A DNA stretch of 45,755 nt, taken from Bacteroidales bacterium. GTDB lineage: Bacteria > Bacteroidota > Bacteroidia > Bacteroidales > Muribaculaceae. Below are positions 36,431-44,012 of the stretch, in pieces. Location: the NCBI GenBank assembly GCA_910575615.1, contig CAJTEX010000025.1:1-45755 (forward strand), read 5' to 3'. The stretch's first letter is position 1, and each line of letters starts with the position of its first letter. Both the position numbers and the translations under genes were made by a program. Under the pieces are notes generated by a model, which was not told the origin of the DNA, ran no database searches, and was given only the letters and a program-made list of their open reading frames with translations.

Positions 36431-37741
36431 GTGGTCATAGAGAACCTTGCCGCTCCCGGAGATGATTTGCGTAAGCGTCTGTCCGCGCTGTTCTCCGGCA
36501 TGATGAAGTCGCTTTTCAAAGAGAAAGGTGCGCAGTTCCGTGTCGAACTTGTGGCCGACCCGGCTGTGCAGGAGTTTGTCAATGCTCATGCCTCAGCTCT
36601 CGACTCGGCCTTTCAGATGGTTGAGATGTCTGATGCGATGCGCCGACGCCTTACCCGGTCGAATTACATTTTTTCCGGCATGAAGGCTTTTCATGAGCTG
36701 CACGAGGCATTCCCGTCGCTGCTTGATGAGAACGGCAACAGAAAGCCATTCGAACGGTTTTTGAATGATGTTCAAAGCATCGACAAAACCTATAATTCCA
36801 ATTACCTCCGGGCTGAATATAACTTCGTGGCCGCATCTGCGGAGATGGCCGGTCGGTGGGAGCAATTCATGCGCGACGGCGACCGATATAATCTCCAGTA
36901 CCGTACACAGCGCGATGACAAGGTGCGCCCGGAACATACCGCACTTGACCGTGTGACTCTGCCGCTTTCAGATTCATTCTGGGAGGAGTTCTATCCGCCG
37001 AACGGTTGGAACTGTCGCTGCACCGTAGTTCAGGTGCGCAAATCAAAGTATCCTGAAACATCCCATGACGAGGCAATGCGCCTTGGTGATGAGGCCCTGC
37101 AGCGCGACACAAAAGGTGTCTTTCGGTTCAATGCCGGCAAGGAGGGCAAATCCGTCCCGGACTACAACCCGTATACCATCCGCCGTTGTCGGGACTGCGA
37201 CGTCGCAAAAGGCAAGCGGAAACTCGCCAAACAGTTCATCCCTGATAACGAGGTCTGCGCCGCCTGTGTACTCGTTCGCCAGATGCAAATTGGCTATACC
37301 GATATACCTACAACAAAAGGCAAAATCAGAATACATTCGACACATGGTTTGGCAGAGTCGGAAGAAAACATCTCTATTGCAAAATATCTCGCCGAAAGAC
37401 ACGGTCACCGCATAGACCTCTTACCGAATCCCGACAACGAAAAATCTGCCGATAGCTTTAACTACACGCTTGGATATACTCAAGAGTACAAGGTAAATTC
37501 CAAACCGACAAAGGGTGCAATAGATAACGCTCTTCGTAAAGCGTCTAAGCAAGCAACCCATATCGTTTTGAGGATTGACTCTTCCATCTCCTTTTCCGAC
37601 CTTACACGAGGCATCAGAGGTCGTGTTAGCCAGTCCTCAATAGAGGAGATAATGGTAATCCGAGATGGCAAAGAGGTTATCCTGACACGAGAGGTCATCT
37701 TATCAAAGGGCTTTAATATGCAACAGGAGGACTTCAAATGA
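36431..37741 (+). CDS. MuF head-morphogenesis protein with C-terminal CdiA-like toxin domain
   Basis: The frame has a MuF head domain (residues ~65-205; motifs VRPEHTALDR and YPPNGWNCRC). A zinc-ribbon-like hinge follows (C253-x2-C256, C276-x2-C279), then about 130 residues unrelated to heads (298-425: ISIAKYLAERHGHRIDLLP, QEYKVNSKPTKGAIDNAL, ASKQATHIVLRID). That tail matches the pattern of CdiA/BECR-type RNase toxin domains carried by many phage MuF proteins. No immunity gene is obvious downstream. The first usual start is GTG at 36431, but upstream the same frame reads protein-like (SPSDYEGLHRRYASLLDG) with no start, so a two-base deletion near 36383 is likely. Confidence 0.78.
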   Translation: MVIENLAAPGDDLRKRLSALFSGMMKSLFKEKGAQFRVELVADPAVQEFVNAHASALDSAFQMVEMSDAMRRRLTRSNYIFSGMKAFHELHEAFPSLLDENGNRKPFERFLNDVQSIDKTYNSNYLRAEYNFVAASAEMAGRWEQFMRDGDRYNLQYRTQRDDKVRPEHTALDRVTLPLSDSFWEEFYPPNGWNCRCTVVQVRKSKYPETSHDEAMRLGDEALQRDTKGVFRFNAGKEGKSVPDYNPYTIRRCRDCDVAKGKRKLAKQFIPDNEVCAACVLVRQMQIGYTDIPTTKGKIRIHSTHGLAESEENISIAKYLAERHGHRIDLLPNPDNEKSADSFNYTLGYTQEYKVNSKPTKGAIDNALRKASKQATHIVLRIDSSISFSDLTRGIRGRVSQSSIEEIMVIRDGKEVILTREVILSKGFNMQQEDFK

Positions 37742-37751
37742 AGTCCTCCTG
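37724..37751 (+). terminator. Hairpin over the MuF stop codon
   Basis: CAGGAGGACTT (37724-37734) pairs perfectly with AAGTCCTCCTG (37741-37751) across the TGA. There is no T-run, so it may act as a weak terminator or RNA stabiliser rather than a classic terminator. Confidence 0.45.
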
Positions 37752-37870
37752 AAGGGAGGTTCAAGGCCATACGGCTTAGAACCGGTGCAAAGATAGAAAC
37801 AAATTCTGAAACACAAAAGTTTATGGGATAGATTTGTCCTGATTTATGGGATTTAATATGAAATTTTGCG

Positions 37871-37879
37871 TAACTTTGC
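37871..37879 (+). promoter_or_regulatory. Promoter of the outer-membrane-protein pseudogene
   Basis: TAACTTTGC is a consensus -7 box 61 bases before the ATG at 37940. A separate promoter for a gene inside a phage operon is typical of morons. Confidence 0.6.
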
Positions 37880-37939
37880 CATTGACAGGTCAATCTCTCC
37901 ATCGCTTGGGCACAATTCATCCTTCAATAATATAAACCA

Positions 37940-38468
37940 ATGAAAAAATCACATTTCTGCTTATGGTGCTGGCTCTCCATTTCTCGGCGGCAGCTACCGA
38001 ATGGTTCCCTTTCAACACGGTAAATCACAAATGGAACATCTCCGTCAATGGTGGTTATTCCCCTTCTGGACGTGTGGCGGTGTATGGTCTTGGAGCCACT
38101 GTTCGAGGCTTTCACCTCACAATCGGCGGCTTTGGTTCGACTCATGAAAACGACCCTCGCCTTGACACTTGGAACGAGGATGCATCCTTTATGTTCCAGT
38201 TCGGTTACCAGATTCCAGTCATTAAATCATTGCGCGTCATTACAGTTATCGGGGTTGCCGGCGTGGGGGAAGTGCAGGCAGATGGATATGATTGGAAGTT
38301 GTCATACGATGCATTCGGAAATCTGACAGGGATTGACAACAAGGTGACCACAAGCATAAAATATAAATTTGATTACGGGGACATCTGGTGTTCAACCACA
38401 GGAAGCTTATCGTAAACCTTGGAGCGACTCGGCACACCTTATTCGGAGGTATCGGCCTCGAATTCTGA
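37940..38468 (+). pseudogene. Outer-membrane beta-barrel-like cargo gene with two frameshifts
   Basis: Read across three frames the gene gives a signal peptide (MKK, then ITFLLMVLALHFSAAA once a base is added in the A6 tract), alternating beta-strand sequence (HKWNISVNGGYSP, VTTSIKYKFDYGD), and, after a second shift near 38388, the end FGGIGLEF. A terminal aromatic residue after strand-like sequence is typical of outer membrane barrels. It sits between the MuF gene and the regulator with its own promoter, so it is probably phage cargo (a moron), now inactive. Its former role, for example blocking other phages, is a guess. Confidence 0.55.
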
Positions 38469-38503
38469 CCGACATAAAACTGAGTTTTAATCAAAAGCTT
38501 TTT

Positions 38504-38530
38504 CCGGGGGCACAAAAAAATGCCCCCCGG
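38504..38530. terminator. Terminator hairpin
   Basis: CCGGGGGCA (38504-38512) pairs with TGCCCCCCGG (38521-38530) around an A-rich loop. On the minus strand the stem is followed by A/T-rich sequence, so it could act in both directions. Confidence 0.55.
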
Positions 38531-38544
38531 CATGTTAAATAGTC

Positions 38545-38644
38545 GTCTCACTTACTTTTAACGAACGAACCCACTGGGTCTCGGAGCCGGGGGCATTATG
38601 CCCTTGCTCGAGACCCAGTGGGTTCGTTTTATTATAAGTGAGAC
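38545..38644. repeat. 100-base interrupted palindrome
   Basis: The outer arms GTCTCACTTA (38545-38554) and TAAGTGAGAC (38635-38644) and the inner arms ACGAACCCACTGGGTCTCG (38565-38583) and its exact complement (38609-38627) surround a third small hairpin GGGCATTATGCCC (38591-38603). It lies directly before the regulator gene at 38672. It may be a terminator, a regulatory RNA fold, or a small palindromic element; no flanking duplication was found. Confidence 0.75.
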
Positions 38645-38671
38645 ACTGCAAAATTAGCAATTTTCGCCGAC

Positions 38672-38944
38672 ATGACAATATTTGAAGTGCTGAATTTCAA
38701 CCGCGAACTGCTCGAAAGACTGCGCCGCATTGGCGTAAGGCTCGAGGACACCGCCTACATCGACCTCTTTGTTGACTTCAACAACATGGTCGGCGCCGGC
38801 GACAAGGTGTCGTATGCGGTGGCGGTTCTGGCCGACAAATATGGCGTGAGCGAGAGGAAGGTCTACAGCCTGATAAAGCGTTTCCAGTCATCGGCTCTGC
38901 CGATTTGCCCGGCAAAGAATGACTGCAATCCGCGTGCAGTGTGA
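38672..38944 (+). CDS. Small helix-turn-helix regulator (Mor/C-like)
   Basis: The 90-aa protein starts MTIFEVLNFNRELLERLRRI and ends with a likely helix-turn-helix, LADKYGVSERKVYSLIKRFQ (about residues 52-71). Size and the IDLFVDFNNMVGAGDKVSYA stretch are like the middle-operon regulators (Mor/C family) of Mu-like phages, which turn on late genes. No close neighbour proves it. If so, it could act on the palindromes at 32.43-32.47 kb. Confidence 0.6.
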   Translation: MTIFEVLNFNRELLERLRRIGVRLEDTAYIDLFVDFNNMVGAGDKVSYAVAVLADKYGVSERKVYSLIKRFQSSALPICPAKNDCNPRAV

Positions 38945-38982
38945 TTCCCGGTTCCGATAGTGTGCCGCTGATGGCGCGTGCC

Positions 38983-38991
38983 TACCTTTGC
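38983..38991 (+). promoter_or_regulatory. Promoter before the thymidylate-synthase-like gene
   Basis: TACCTTTGC fits the TAnnTTTG -7 pattern, 24 bases before the ATG at 39015. Confidence 0.5.
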
Positions 38992-39014
38992 TCCATCATC
39001 AACAATCAACCGAA

Positions 39015-39734
39015 ATGGCACGTAACAAATATCACCAAATCCTCGCCCGGATTATTGAACACGGCAGGCACCAGGTCAACAAGAAGGGCAATATAACCTA
39101 CCTTATCAACGAGCAGCTCTCGCTTACCCCGGCCGACCTGCTTGAAATTTTCGAGGGACACGGACTGGCCCGCAAGAAGCTCCGCTCCGAGCTGAGGCTC
39201 TTCATGAGCGGCGAGCGTTCTGTGGAGAAGTACCGCGAGGCCGGCATAAACTGGTGGGACTACTGCGGCTCTATCCTGGTCAACTCCTACCCCACCTATT
39301 TCGAGAAGCTACCGCCGCTGCTCGCCAGGATCAATACCGAGCGCCGACCGTCAAAGAACTATGTGCTGTTCCTCGGAGCGACCGAGGCAGAGAGCAACCA
39401 GGCCCCATGCCTGTCGCTCGTTCAGTTCCAGATCGAGGACGGCGAATTGGTGGTGTCCGCCTACCAGCGCAGCTCCGACGCCAATCTCGGGCTGCCGGCC
39501 GACATATACCACCTCTACCTTATGGCCCGGCACATCGACTTCCCCCTCAAGTCAATGACACTGTTCCTGGGCAACGTGCATGTGTATGACAACAATATCG
39601 ACAACACCCGCCGACTTCTCGCCGGAGAGGACAGCGTCAAATTCCGTGCCAACGAGGACAATGTGCAATGCTCGCATTGCCAATGTCGAGTGCAGCCGGA
39701 ATTGGATAAAATCAAATTCGAACTTAACGTATGA
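39015..39734 (+). CDS. Thymidylate-synthase-family enzyme, predicted dCMP (hydroxymethyl)transferase
   Basis: The 239-aa protein has the thymidylate synthase core: catalytic C132 in QAPCLSLVQF, the phosphate-binding QRSSDANLGLP (151-161), and LGNVHVYDNN with H189 and Y191 for the sugar. The residue that selects dUMP in E. coli ThyA (Asn177, in PFNI) is Asp163 here (PADI). The same Asn-to-Asp change defines T4 dCMP hydroxymethylase and switches engineered ThyA to dCMP. It is therefore predicted to act on dCMP, which may yield hydroxymethyl-cytosine for phage DNA. An ATGA overlap couples it to the adenine methylase gene. The N-terminus is shorter than ThyA; the ATG at 39015 is preferred to a TTG at 38988. 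Confidence 0.75.
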   Translation: MARNKYHQILARIIEHGRHQVNKKGNITYLINEQLSLTPADLLEIFEGHGLARKKLRSELRLFMSGERSVEKYREAGINWWDYCGSILVNSYPTYFEKLPPLLARINTERRPSKNYVLFLGATEAESNQAPCLSLVQFQIEDGELVVSAYQRSSDANLGLPADIYHLYLMARHIDFPLKSMTLFLGNVHVYDNNIDNTRRLLAGEDSVKFRANEDNVQCSHCQCRVQPELDKIKFELNV

Positions 39735-40585
39735 GCCGCCTTTATCTGTCCGCCCCCCTGCCCTTCGTCGGGCAGAAGCGTATGTTCGCCAAACACTTCA
39801 TCGAAGTGATAAAGCAATATCCGGCCGGCACCGTGTTCGTTGACCTTTTCGGAGGCTCGGGGCTGTTGTCACACATCACCAAGCACACCCATCCCGATTC
39901 CCGGGTCATATACAATGACTTCGACGACTACCGGCTGCGCATAGCCAATATTCCTCGCACCAATGCCCTGCTCGACCGTATCAGACCTATATCCGACGGT
40001 TTCGGGCGGCACAAGCCCATTACAGGAGAGGCAAGGGAGCGTATATTCGCCCTGCTTGAGCAGGAAGAGCAGGAAACAGGCTATCTCGACTTCATCACCC
40101 TGTCCTCCTCGCTGATGTTCTCGATGAAGTATAAGATGAGCATCCCGGAGATGCGCAAGGAAACGCTCTACAACAATGTGCGCAAAGCCGGATATGCCGA
40201 ATGTCCGAATTATCTCGCCGGACTGGAAATTGAATCGTGCGACTACCGGGAACTGTTCGAGCGTTTCAAGGTTGTGCCCGGTGTGGTGTTCCTCGTAGAC
40301 CCGCCTTATCTGTCTACCGACGTGGGCACATACCGCATGTACTGGCGGCTCGCGGATTACCTCGATGTGCTGTCGGTGTTGTCTGGCCATAACTTTGTTT
40401 ATTTCACTTCCGAGAAATCGTGCCTCGTGGAGTTGTGCGAGTGGATGGGCCGCAACCCGTCGCTCGGCAACCCGTTCGAGCGTTGCAGCCGCAAGGAGCT
40501 TTACGCGACCATGAACTATAATGCCCGGTACACGGACATCATGCTGTTCACCACACCCGACCTCCCAGCCGTCGATGCCGTCTGA
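39731..40585 (+). CDS. D12-class DNA N6-adenine methyltransferase (Dam-like)
   Basis: The 284-aa enzyme carries the D12 motifs: an S-adenosylmethionine site at FVGQKR (12-17) and DLFGGSG (38-44), and the catalytic DPPY at 190-193. It would methylate adenine in phage or host DNA, often to dodge restriction. The start overlaps the stop of the thymidylate-synthase-like gene. No restriction partner is next to it, so it is likely an orphan methylase. Recognition site is unknown. Confidence 0.88.
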   Translation: MSRLYLSAPLPFVGQKRMFAKHFIEVIKQYPAGTVFVDLFGGSGLLSHITKHTHPDSRVIYNDFDDYRLRIANIPRTNALLDRIRPISDGFGRHKPITGEARERIFALLEQEEQETGYLDFITLSSSLMFSMKYKMSIPEMRKETLYNNVRKAGYAECPNYLAGLEIESCDYRELFERFKVVPGVVFLVDPPYLSTDVGTYRMYWRLADYLDVLSVLSGHNFVYFTSEKSCLVELCEWMGRNPSLGNPFERCSRKELYATMNYNARYTDIMLFTTPDLPAVDAV

Positions 40586-40612
40586 GGCCGTTTTATCGCC
40601 CATATATCGCCA

Positions 40613-40647
40613 AGAGAGCCGCAACCCGATAAAGGATGCGGCTCTCT
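40613..40647 (+). terminator. Terminator between convergent methylase and tail genes
   Basis: AGAGAGCCGCA (40613-40623) pairs with TGCGGCTCTCT (40637-40647) and is followed by GTTTTCTTTG. Confidence 0.7.
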
Positions 40648-40679
40648 GTTTTCTTTGCGACACGGCGCGTTTATGTGGC

Positions 40680-41156
40680 TTATTTCAGATGACGGAACCC
40701 GACGCAAGTATAGGTTTCTATGTTCTCGACAATATCCTCGTGATTATGGTTGGTGGCGGAGCTATCGATGTCGAACTCCATGAAGTTCTCGCCTTCCAGT
40801 CCGGCAAGCAACTTATGGATCTTGTCAAGCAGCCTGAACTCGCCGATGTCGTTCTGTTCCGCCCAGTCGGTCACCACATGGAGGTTGATCAGTGGCTGTG
40901 CCCGGTATTCGACTCCGGGCACGACGGCATGCCACTTGAAGGGCACAAATTCGATGAACACTGCCGGGCGTGGCCATGGAGCCTCCTGCTCGAGGAACTC
41001 TACATTGTGGTTCCATAGGTCGATGTGCTTGATCGCACAAGGATACAGTTCGTCATCCACGTCTGCTTCGTCCGGGCGTTCATAATACTCTCCGGCGGCA
41101 TTGACACACAACGCTTCAAGCCGGGTTTTAAGTTTGTGGTATAATTCCTCTCTCAT
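40680..41156 (-). CDS. Phage head/tail connector-like protein (possibly Mu gp37-like)
   Basis: The 158-aa protein starts MREELYHKLKTRLEALCVNA and contains PWPRPAVFIEFVPFKWHAVV and PLINLHVVTDWAEQND. Its place downstream of gpG is where Mu-like phages carry tail terminator or connector genes. No specific domain is claimed. It overlaps the stop of the next gene upstream by four bases. Confidence 0.55.
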   Translation of the reverse strand: MREELYHKLKTRLEALCVNAAGEYYERPDEADVDDELYPCAIKHIDLWNHNVEFLEQEAPWPRPAVFIEFVPFKWHAVVPGVEYRAQPLINLHVVTDWAEQNDIGEFRLLDKIHKLLAGLEGENFMEFDIDSSATNHNHEDIVENIETYTCVGFRHLK

Positions 41157-41401
41157 TTGAGTTGTTTTTTAGCTTCAAAATACATTTTTGTGAGTTTAGA
41201 GTTACCTCCCATGCGGAATACGCTTTTAACCATTGTTTCGGATATATCATTGCGCCAGTAGTTGGATAGAGCCTCACTGGAGATGGCATTGGCAAAATCC
41301 CATAGCACTTCCTGATTGTGTTTTTTGCGAGAGGTTGATTTCTCTCGTATGAACTCTTTCCATTCCTTGAATGAAGTCGGGATTCTTAGAGGGTGTTTCA
41401 T
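41153..41401 (-). CDS. Small phage gene given a new start codon by an IS
   Basis: The 82-aa frame begins MKHPL, all inside or at the tip of the insertion sequence, and continues RIPTSFKEWKEFIREK from phage DNA. Across the IS the original start is visible at 42305 (ATG overlapping the gpG stop; MKTITL, then the insertion at the sixth codon). Thus the IS end restores an ATG in the correct frame with five new residues. Function is unknown; the protein is basic and helical. Confidence 0.6.
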   Translation of the reverse strand: MKHPLRIPTSFKEWKEFIREKSTSRKKHNQEVLWDFANAISSEALSNYWRNDISETMVKSVFRMGGNSKLTKMYFEAKKQLK

Positions 41402-42286
41402 AACGATTGTTAATTTGCTGTAAGCCTGTTCAAGAGCATTGCCACACCTGCTATGATGACCATCTGTCGTGCGACCTCCAATGTATCCTCATAATTTCTG
41501 CATAAACGTCGGAAGTTGTCAAGCCATGAGATAGAGCGCTCCGCAACCCATCTGCCCTTTGCCGGGATAAACTTCCCGTCAGAAGAACCAGACAAAGTGA
41601 TTTCCACGTTCATGCCAAAGGTATTTCTCACAAGTTCAATCAAATCTCCGCGATAGCCTCTGTCTGCAAGAATCTTCTTGATGACCGGGTGCGAGGCGGC
41701 AAGTAAAGCCAGAAGCATCAAACCGCCTTTGGAGTCATGTATGTTAGCGGTAGTTGTCTTTACATCAAGCAGATGCCCATTCTCGTCAACTGCAATCTGC
41801 CGTTTTATTCCCTTGACTTTCTTGTTGCCGTCAAAACCTTTCGGTGAGGGATATGAGGCAGCCCGCACACTTTGAGCGTCTACAACCGCAACACTTGGTT
41901 CCGGTGTCTGACCTTCCTGAAATCGCACTTCTGCGACAAGGCTGTCAAGCAGATTCTTGAACTCGCCGATGGCACTCCATGCACGGAAATAGTAATATAC
42001 GGTCTGCCATGCCGGAAAGTCATGAGGTAGATTACGCCATTGACAGCCGGTCTTGTCCACATATAGAATGGCATCAAAGACAAGGAAAAAATCATATTTG
42101 CTCGTCCAATTATCCATTGGAATTGTTTCTTTTATGAAAGCTTTCTGTGCTTCTGTTAAATCAGAGGTGTACATTTCTAAATCCTTTCTTATAATTGTCA
42201 ACAAATAAACAATTTAGAAATGTCCTCTCCTTTAGCAGAGGCATTTTTTTGATGGACTATCTTAACAGTTGTCATGAAACACCCTC
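41389..42286 (-). mobile_element. IS5-family insertion sequence (898 bp)
   Basis: The ends GAGGGTGTTTCATAAC and its inverted near-copy GAGGGTGTTTCATGAC match over about 25 bp with three mismatches. The target duplication is TTA (41386-41388 and 42287-42289), as in the TNA-targeting IS5 subgroups. It contains one transposase gene. It lies between codons of a small phage gene. Confidence 0.88.
41410..42174 (-). CDS. IS5-family transposase
   Basis: The 254-aa DDE transposase starts MYTSDLTEAQKAFIKETIPM after an AGGA-type ribosome site. An N-terminal DUF4096-like domain (DKTGCQWRNLPHDFPAWQTV) is followed by the catalytic core: first Asp in VAVVDAQSVRA, second in KKILADRGYRG, Glu in RWVAERSISWLDNFRRL. 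The frame is intact, so the element may be active. An in-frame TTG at 42204 is a less likely start. Confidence 0.9.
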   Translation of the reverse strand: MYTSDLTEAQKAFIKETIPMDNWTSKYDFFLVFDAILYVDKTGCQWRNLPHDFPAWQTVYYYFRAWSAIGEFKNLLDSLVAEVRFQEGQTPEPSVAVVDAQSVRAASYPSPKGFDGNKKVKGIKRQIAVDENGHLLDVKTTTANIHDSKGGLMLLALLAASHPVIKKILADRGYRGDLIELVRNTFGMNVEITLSGSSDGKFIPAKGRWVAERSISWLDNFRRLCRNYEDTLEVARQMVIIAGVAMLLNRLTAN

Positions 42287-42301
42287 TTAATGTTATAGTT
42301 T

Positions 42302-42871
42302 TCATTTAATATTGAAGTCTATATTGTTGATGTACTCGTTAAGGTTCTCCTCGATGATCTGCCTGACTGCGGTTTCCACTTCCGGCGACGTGCCGAGGAA
42401 TTTGCGTTGCGGTATCTTGATGGTACTTCCGACCTTCATAAGTGCCATGGCTTTCCAGAAGTCTGCCACATCTGCAATATGTCTGGTATTCTTGTCCCGG
42501 CGCATTGTGCCGTCTTTTCTCCGACAGAATACAAGCACTCCGGCCGCCGACATATATTTGTGCCAGAAATAACGTTTCATCCTTGCCGTCACCTTAATTT
42601 CGCCTCCTTCGTTATGGATGGCCGCCGCAGGATGCTCTGAGCAGAACACTATGCTGTTCTCCCTGATCTCGCTGCGCACGCTCCGCCGGAGTCCTCCTGT
42701 GTCAACAAGTATATGCCCGCCGGGACGTGTCGGACTCTTGCGCCTCGCCCATGCCTGGCTGAAGAATGCCTGCCGCTCGAAGTTTTGGTCGAACTCATCT
42801 CCAAGTTCGACCTGTATGTCGCGCAATATGCTTCTGAAGACAGCACGAGTCTGTTGGTCAAGTTCGCTCAT
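42302..42871 (-). CDS. Phage virion morphogenesis protein (Mu gpG-like)
   Basis: The 189-aa protein starts MSELDQQTRAVFRSILRDIQ and contains RPGGHILVDTGGLRRSVRS and AAAIHNEGGEIKVTARMKRY, the pattern of the gpG/virion morphogenesis family that acts in head-tail joining. The central HNEGG is typical. Its TGA overlaps the original ATG of the next gene. It is intact. Confidence 0.82.
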   Translation of the reverse strand: MSELDQQTRAVFRSILRDIQVELGDEFDQNFERQAFFSQAWARRKSPTRPGGHILVDTGGLRRSVRSEIRENSIVFCSEHPAAAIHNEGGEIKVTARMKRYFWHKYMSAAGVLVFCRRKDGTMRRDKNTRHIADVADFWKAMALMKVGSTIKIPQRKFLGTSPEVETAVRQIIEENLNEYINNIDFNIK

Positions 42872-43125
42872 TATGGGTCGGTTTTGCGGGGTTCGTCATC
42901 GAGCATATCGAACAGGCTTGGTGCGTCAGACGCCACGACCGGGCTTTCAGCCCCTGCCGTGGCGTTCATAATGTTGTAGAAGGTGCGTTCGCTGATCCAA
43001 TAGACCGGATATATGTACCTGCGCCAAATCTCGCGGTTGCTCAGTCCGTTGCGGGCGCACTGGTCATATATCCGGTTTATATCCTCGACGCGCTTCCTGT
43101 ATGACATTCCGCGCTTTTTTGCCAT
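42871..43125 (-). CDS. Small basic phage protein, helix-turn-helix-like
   Basis: The 84-aa protein begins MAKKRGMSYRKRVEDINRIY and has NGLSNREIWRRYIYPVYWISER, which could be a small DNA-binding helix pair. It ends in an acidic tail. Its stop overlaps the gpG start by one base. Role unknown; a regulator or DNA-packaging helper is possible. Confidence 0.6.
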   Translation of the reverse strand: MAKKRGMSYRKRVEDINRIYDQCARNGLSNREIWRRYIYPVYWISERTFYNIMNATAGAESPVVASDAPSLFDMLDDEPRKTDP

Positions 43126-43131
43126 TGTGCG

Positions 43132-43353
43132 TCAGATGATTCTTGGTTTATCCTTGCGTATCGGTTTGTACGGCCTGATGTCGAGGGTCATCTCGCAGCT
43201 CACGGTCACACGGCCGCTTCCCTCGCACTGGAGGCACACATGGGTTTCCCCAGGCTCGTCCCCTGGCACTGCGCCGGTGCCATGGCAATTGCGGCACAGC
43301 GCGATTTTGGGTGGTCTTGTTATTTCCCTGATCATTGTATCGTGTTGTATCAA
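43132..43353 (-). CDS. Zinc-finger-like phage protein (DnaJ-type CxxCxGxG pairs)
   Basis: The 73-aa protein has CRNCHGTG and CLQCEGSG, a pair of CxxCxGxG units like half of a DnaJ zinc centre, followed by a basic C-terminal tail. It is part of the early operon with DUF3164. Its function is unknown; it may bind nucleic acid or protein. Confidence 0.65.
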   Translation of the reverse strand: MIQHDTMIREITRPPKIALCRNCHGTGAVPGDEPGETHVCLQCEGSGRVTVSCEMTLDIRPYKPIRKDKPRII

Positions 43354-43358
43354 GTTCT

Positions 43359-44012
43359 TCAGTCTACGTCTGTCATCCCGAGGGGGATTTGCCGCCAGGC
43401 TCCTTCGCCATCCTTGTACTGGGCGCGGATGAACTTCTTGCTGATTGTGGGCTGGTAGGAGGCCTCGATGATGCGGACACCTTCCATGAAACGTTCGTCG
43501 CCGCTCTCCTCGGCCATCTTGCGCAGCTGCAGCACCCGGCTGGCCTTGATGTTGCCCTGGCTGTCGCGGCTGAGCAGGCGCAACACGGCGTTGACCAGAG
43601 CCTTGGTGGCATCATCCTTGGCCTGACCCTCGATGTAGCCCTTGACCATCGCTATCCCGTCCTCGACAGTGTCGCGGTAACCGTCCAGCGTGTTCACCCC
43701 CATTATCAGCCTGAATGTGCCGTCGGAGTTGGTGAACGTGTGGCTGTACTGGCTGTCAGGCCTCACTCCTGTTATTTCCGCCTTCATGGCCAGGATGGCC
43801 TTGAAATTCCCGAACACGGTCTCCTTGACCTGTTTAAGGATATCGCTCACCTCGCGAAGCTGGGGTATGGCCGTCGCCACCTCCTCATCGACCAGCTCCG
43901 CGTACTGGCGCAACTGTTCCTTGCGCGCTTGTTCCCGACGCTTCTTTTCCCTTTCGGCCTTGAAGGCCTCGTACTCTTCCCGCTCCAAGGCGGTCATTTC
44001 TACCTGTTCCAT
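43359..44012 (-). CDS. DUF3164 protein of Mu-like phages
   Basis: The 217-aa protein has a charged N-terminal coiled coil (residues ~8-45), then the DUF3164 pattern VFGNFKAILAMKAEITGVRP and VNTLDGYRDTVEDGIAMVKG. In Mu-like phages this gene follows the transposase A and B genes. Those genes are expected upstream (toward 45 kb) but are missing, so it marks the truncated early region. Biochemical function is not established to my knowledge. Confidence 0.82.
   Translation of the reverse strand: MEQVEMTALEREEYEAFKAEREKKRREQARKEQLRQYAELVDEEVATAIPQLREVSDILKQVKETVFGNFKAILAMKAEITGVRPDSQYSHTFTNSDGTFRLIMGVNTLDGYRDTVEDGIAMVKGYIEGQAKDDATKALVNAVLRLLSRDSQGNIKASRVLQLRKMAEESGDERFMEGVRIIEASYQPTISKKFIRAQYKDGEGAWRQIPLGMTDVD

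Noticed and set aside
38545-38644. Integron attC site
   Set aside because: Long perfect arms fit the size, but the arm ends lack the GTTRRRY/RYYYAAC core sites and no integrase or cassette is nearby.
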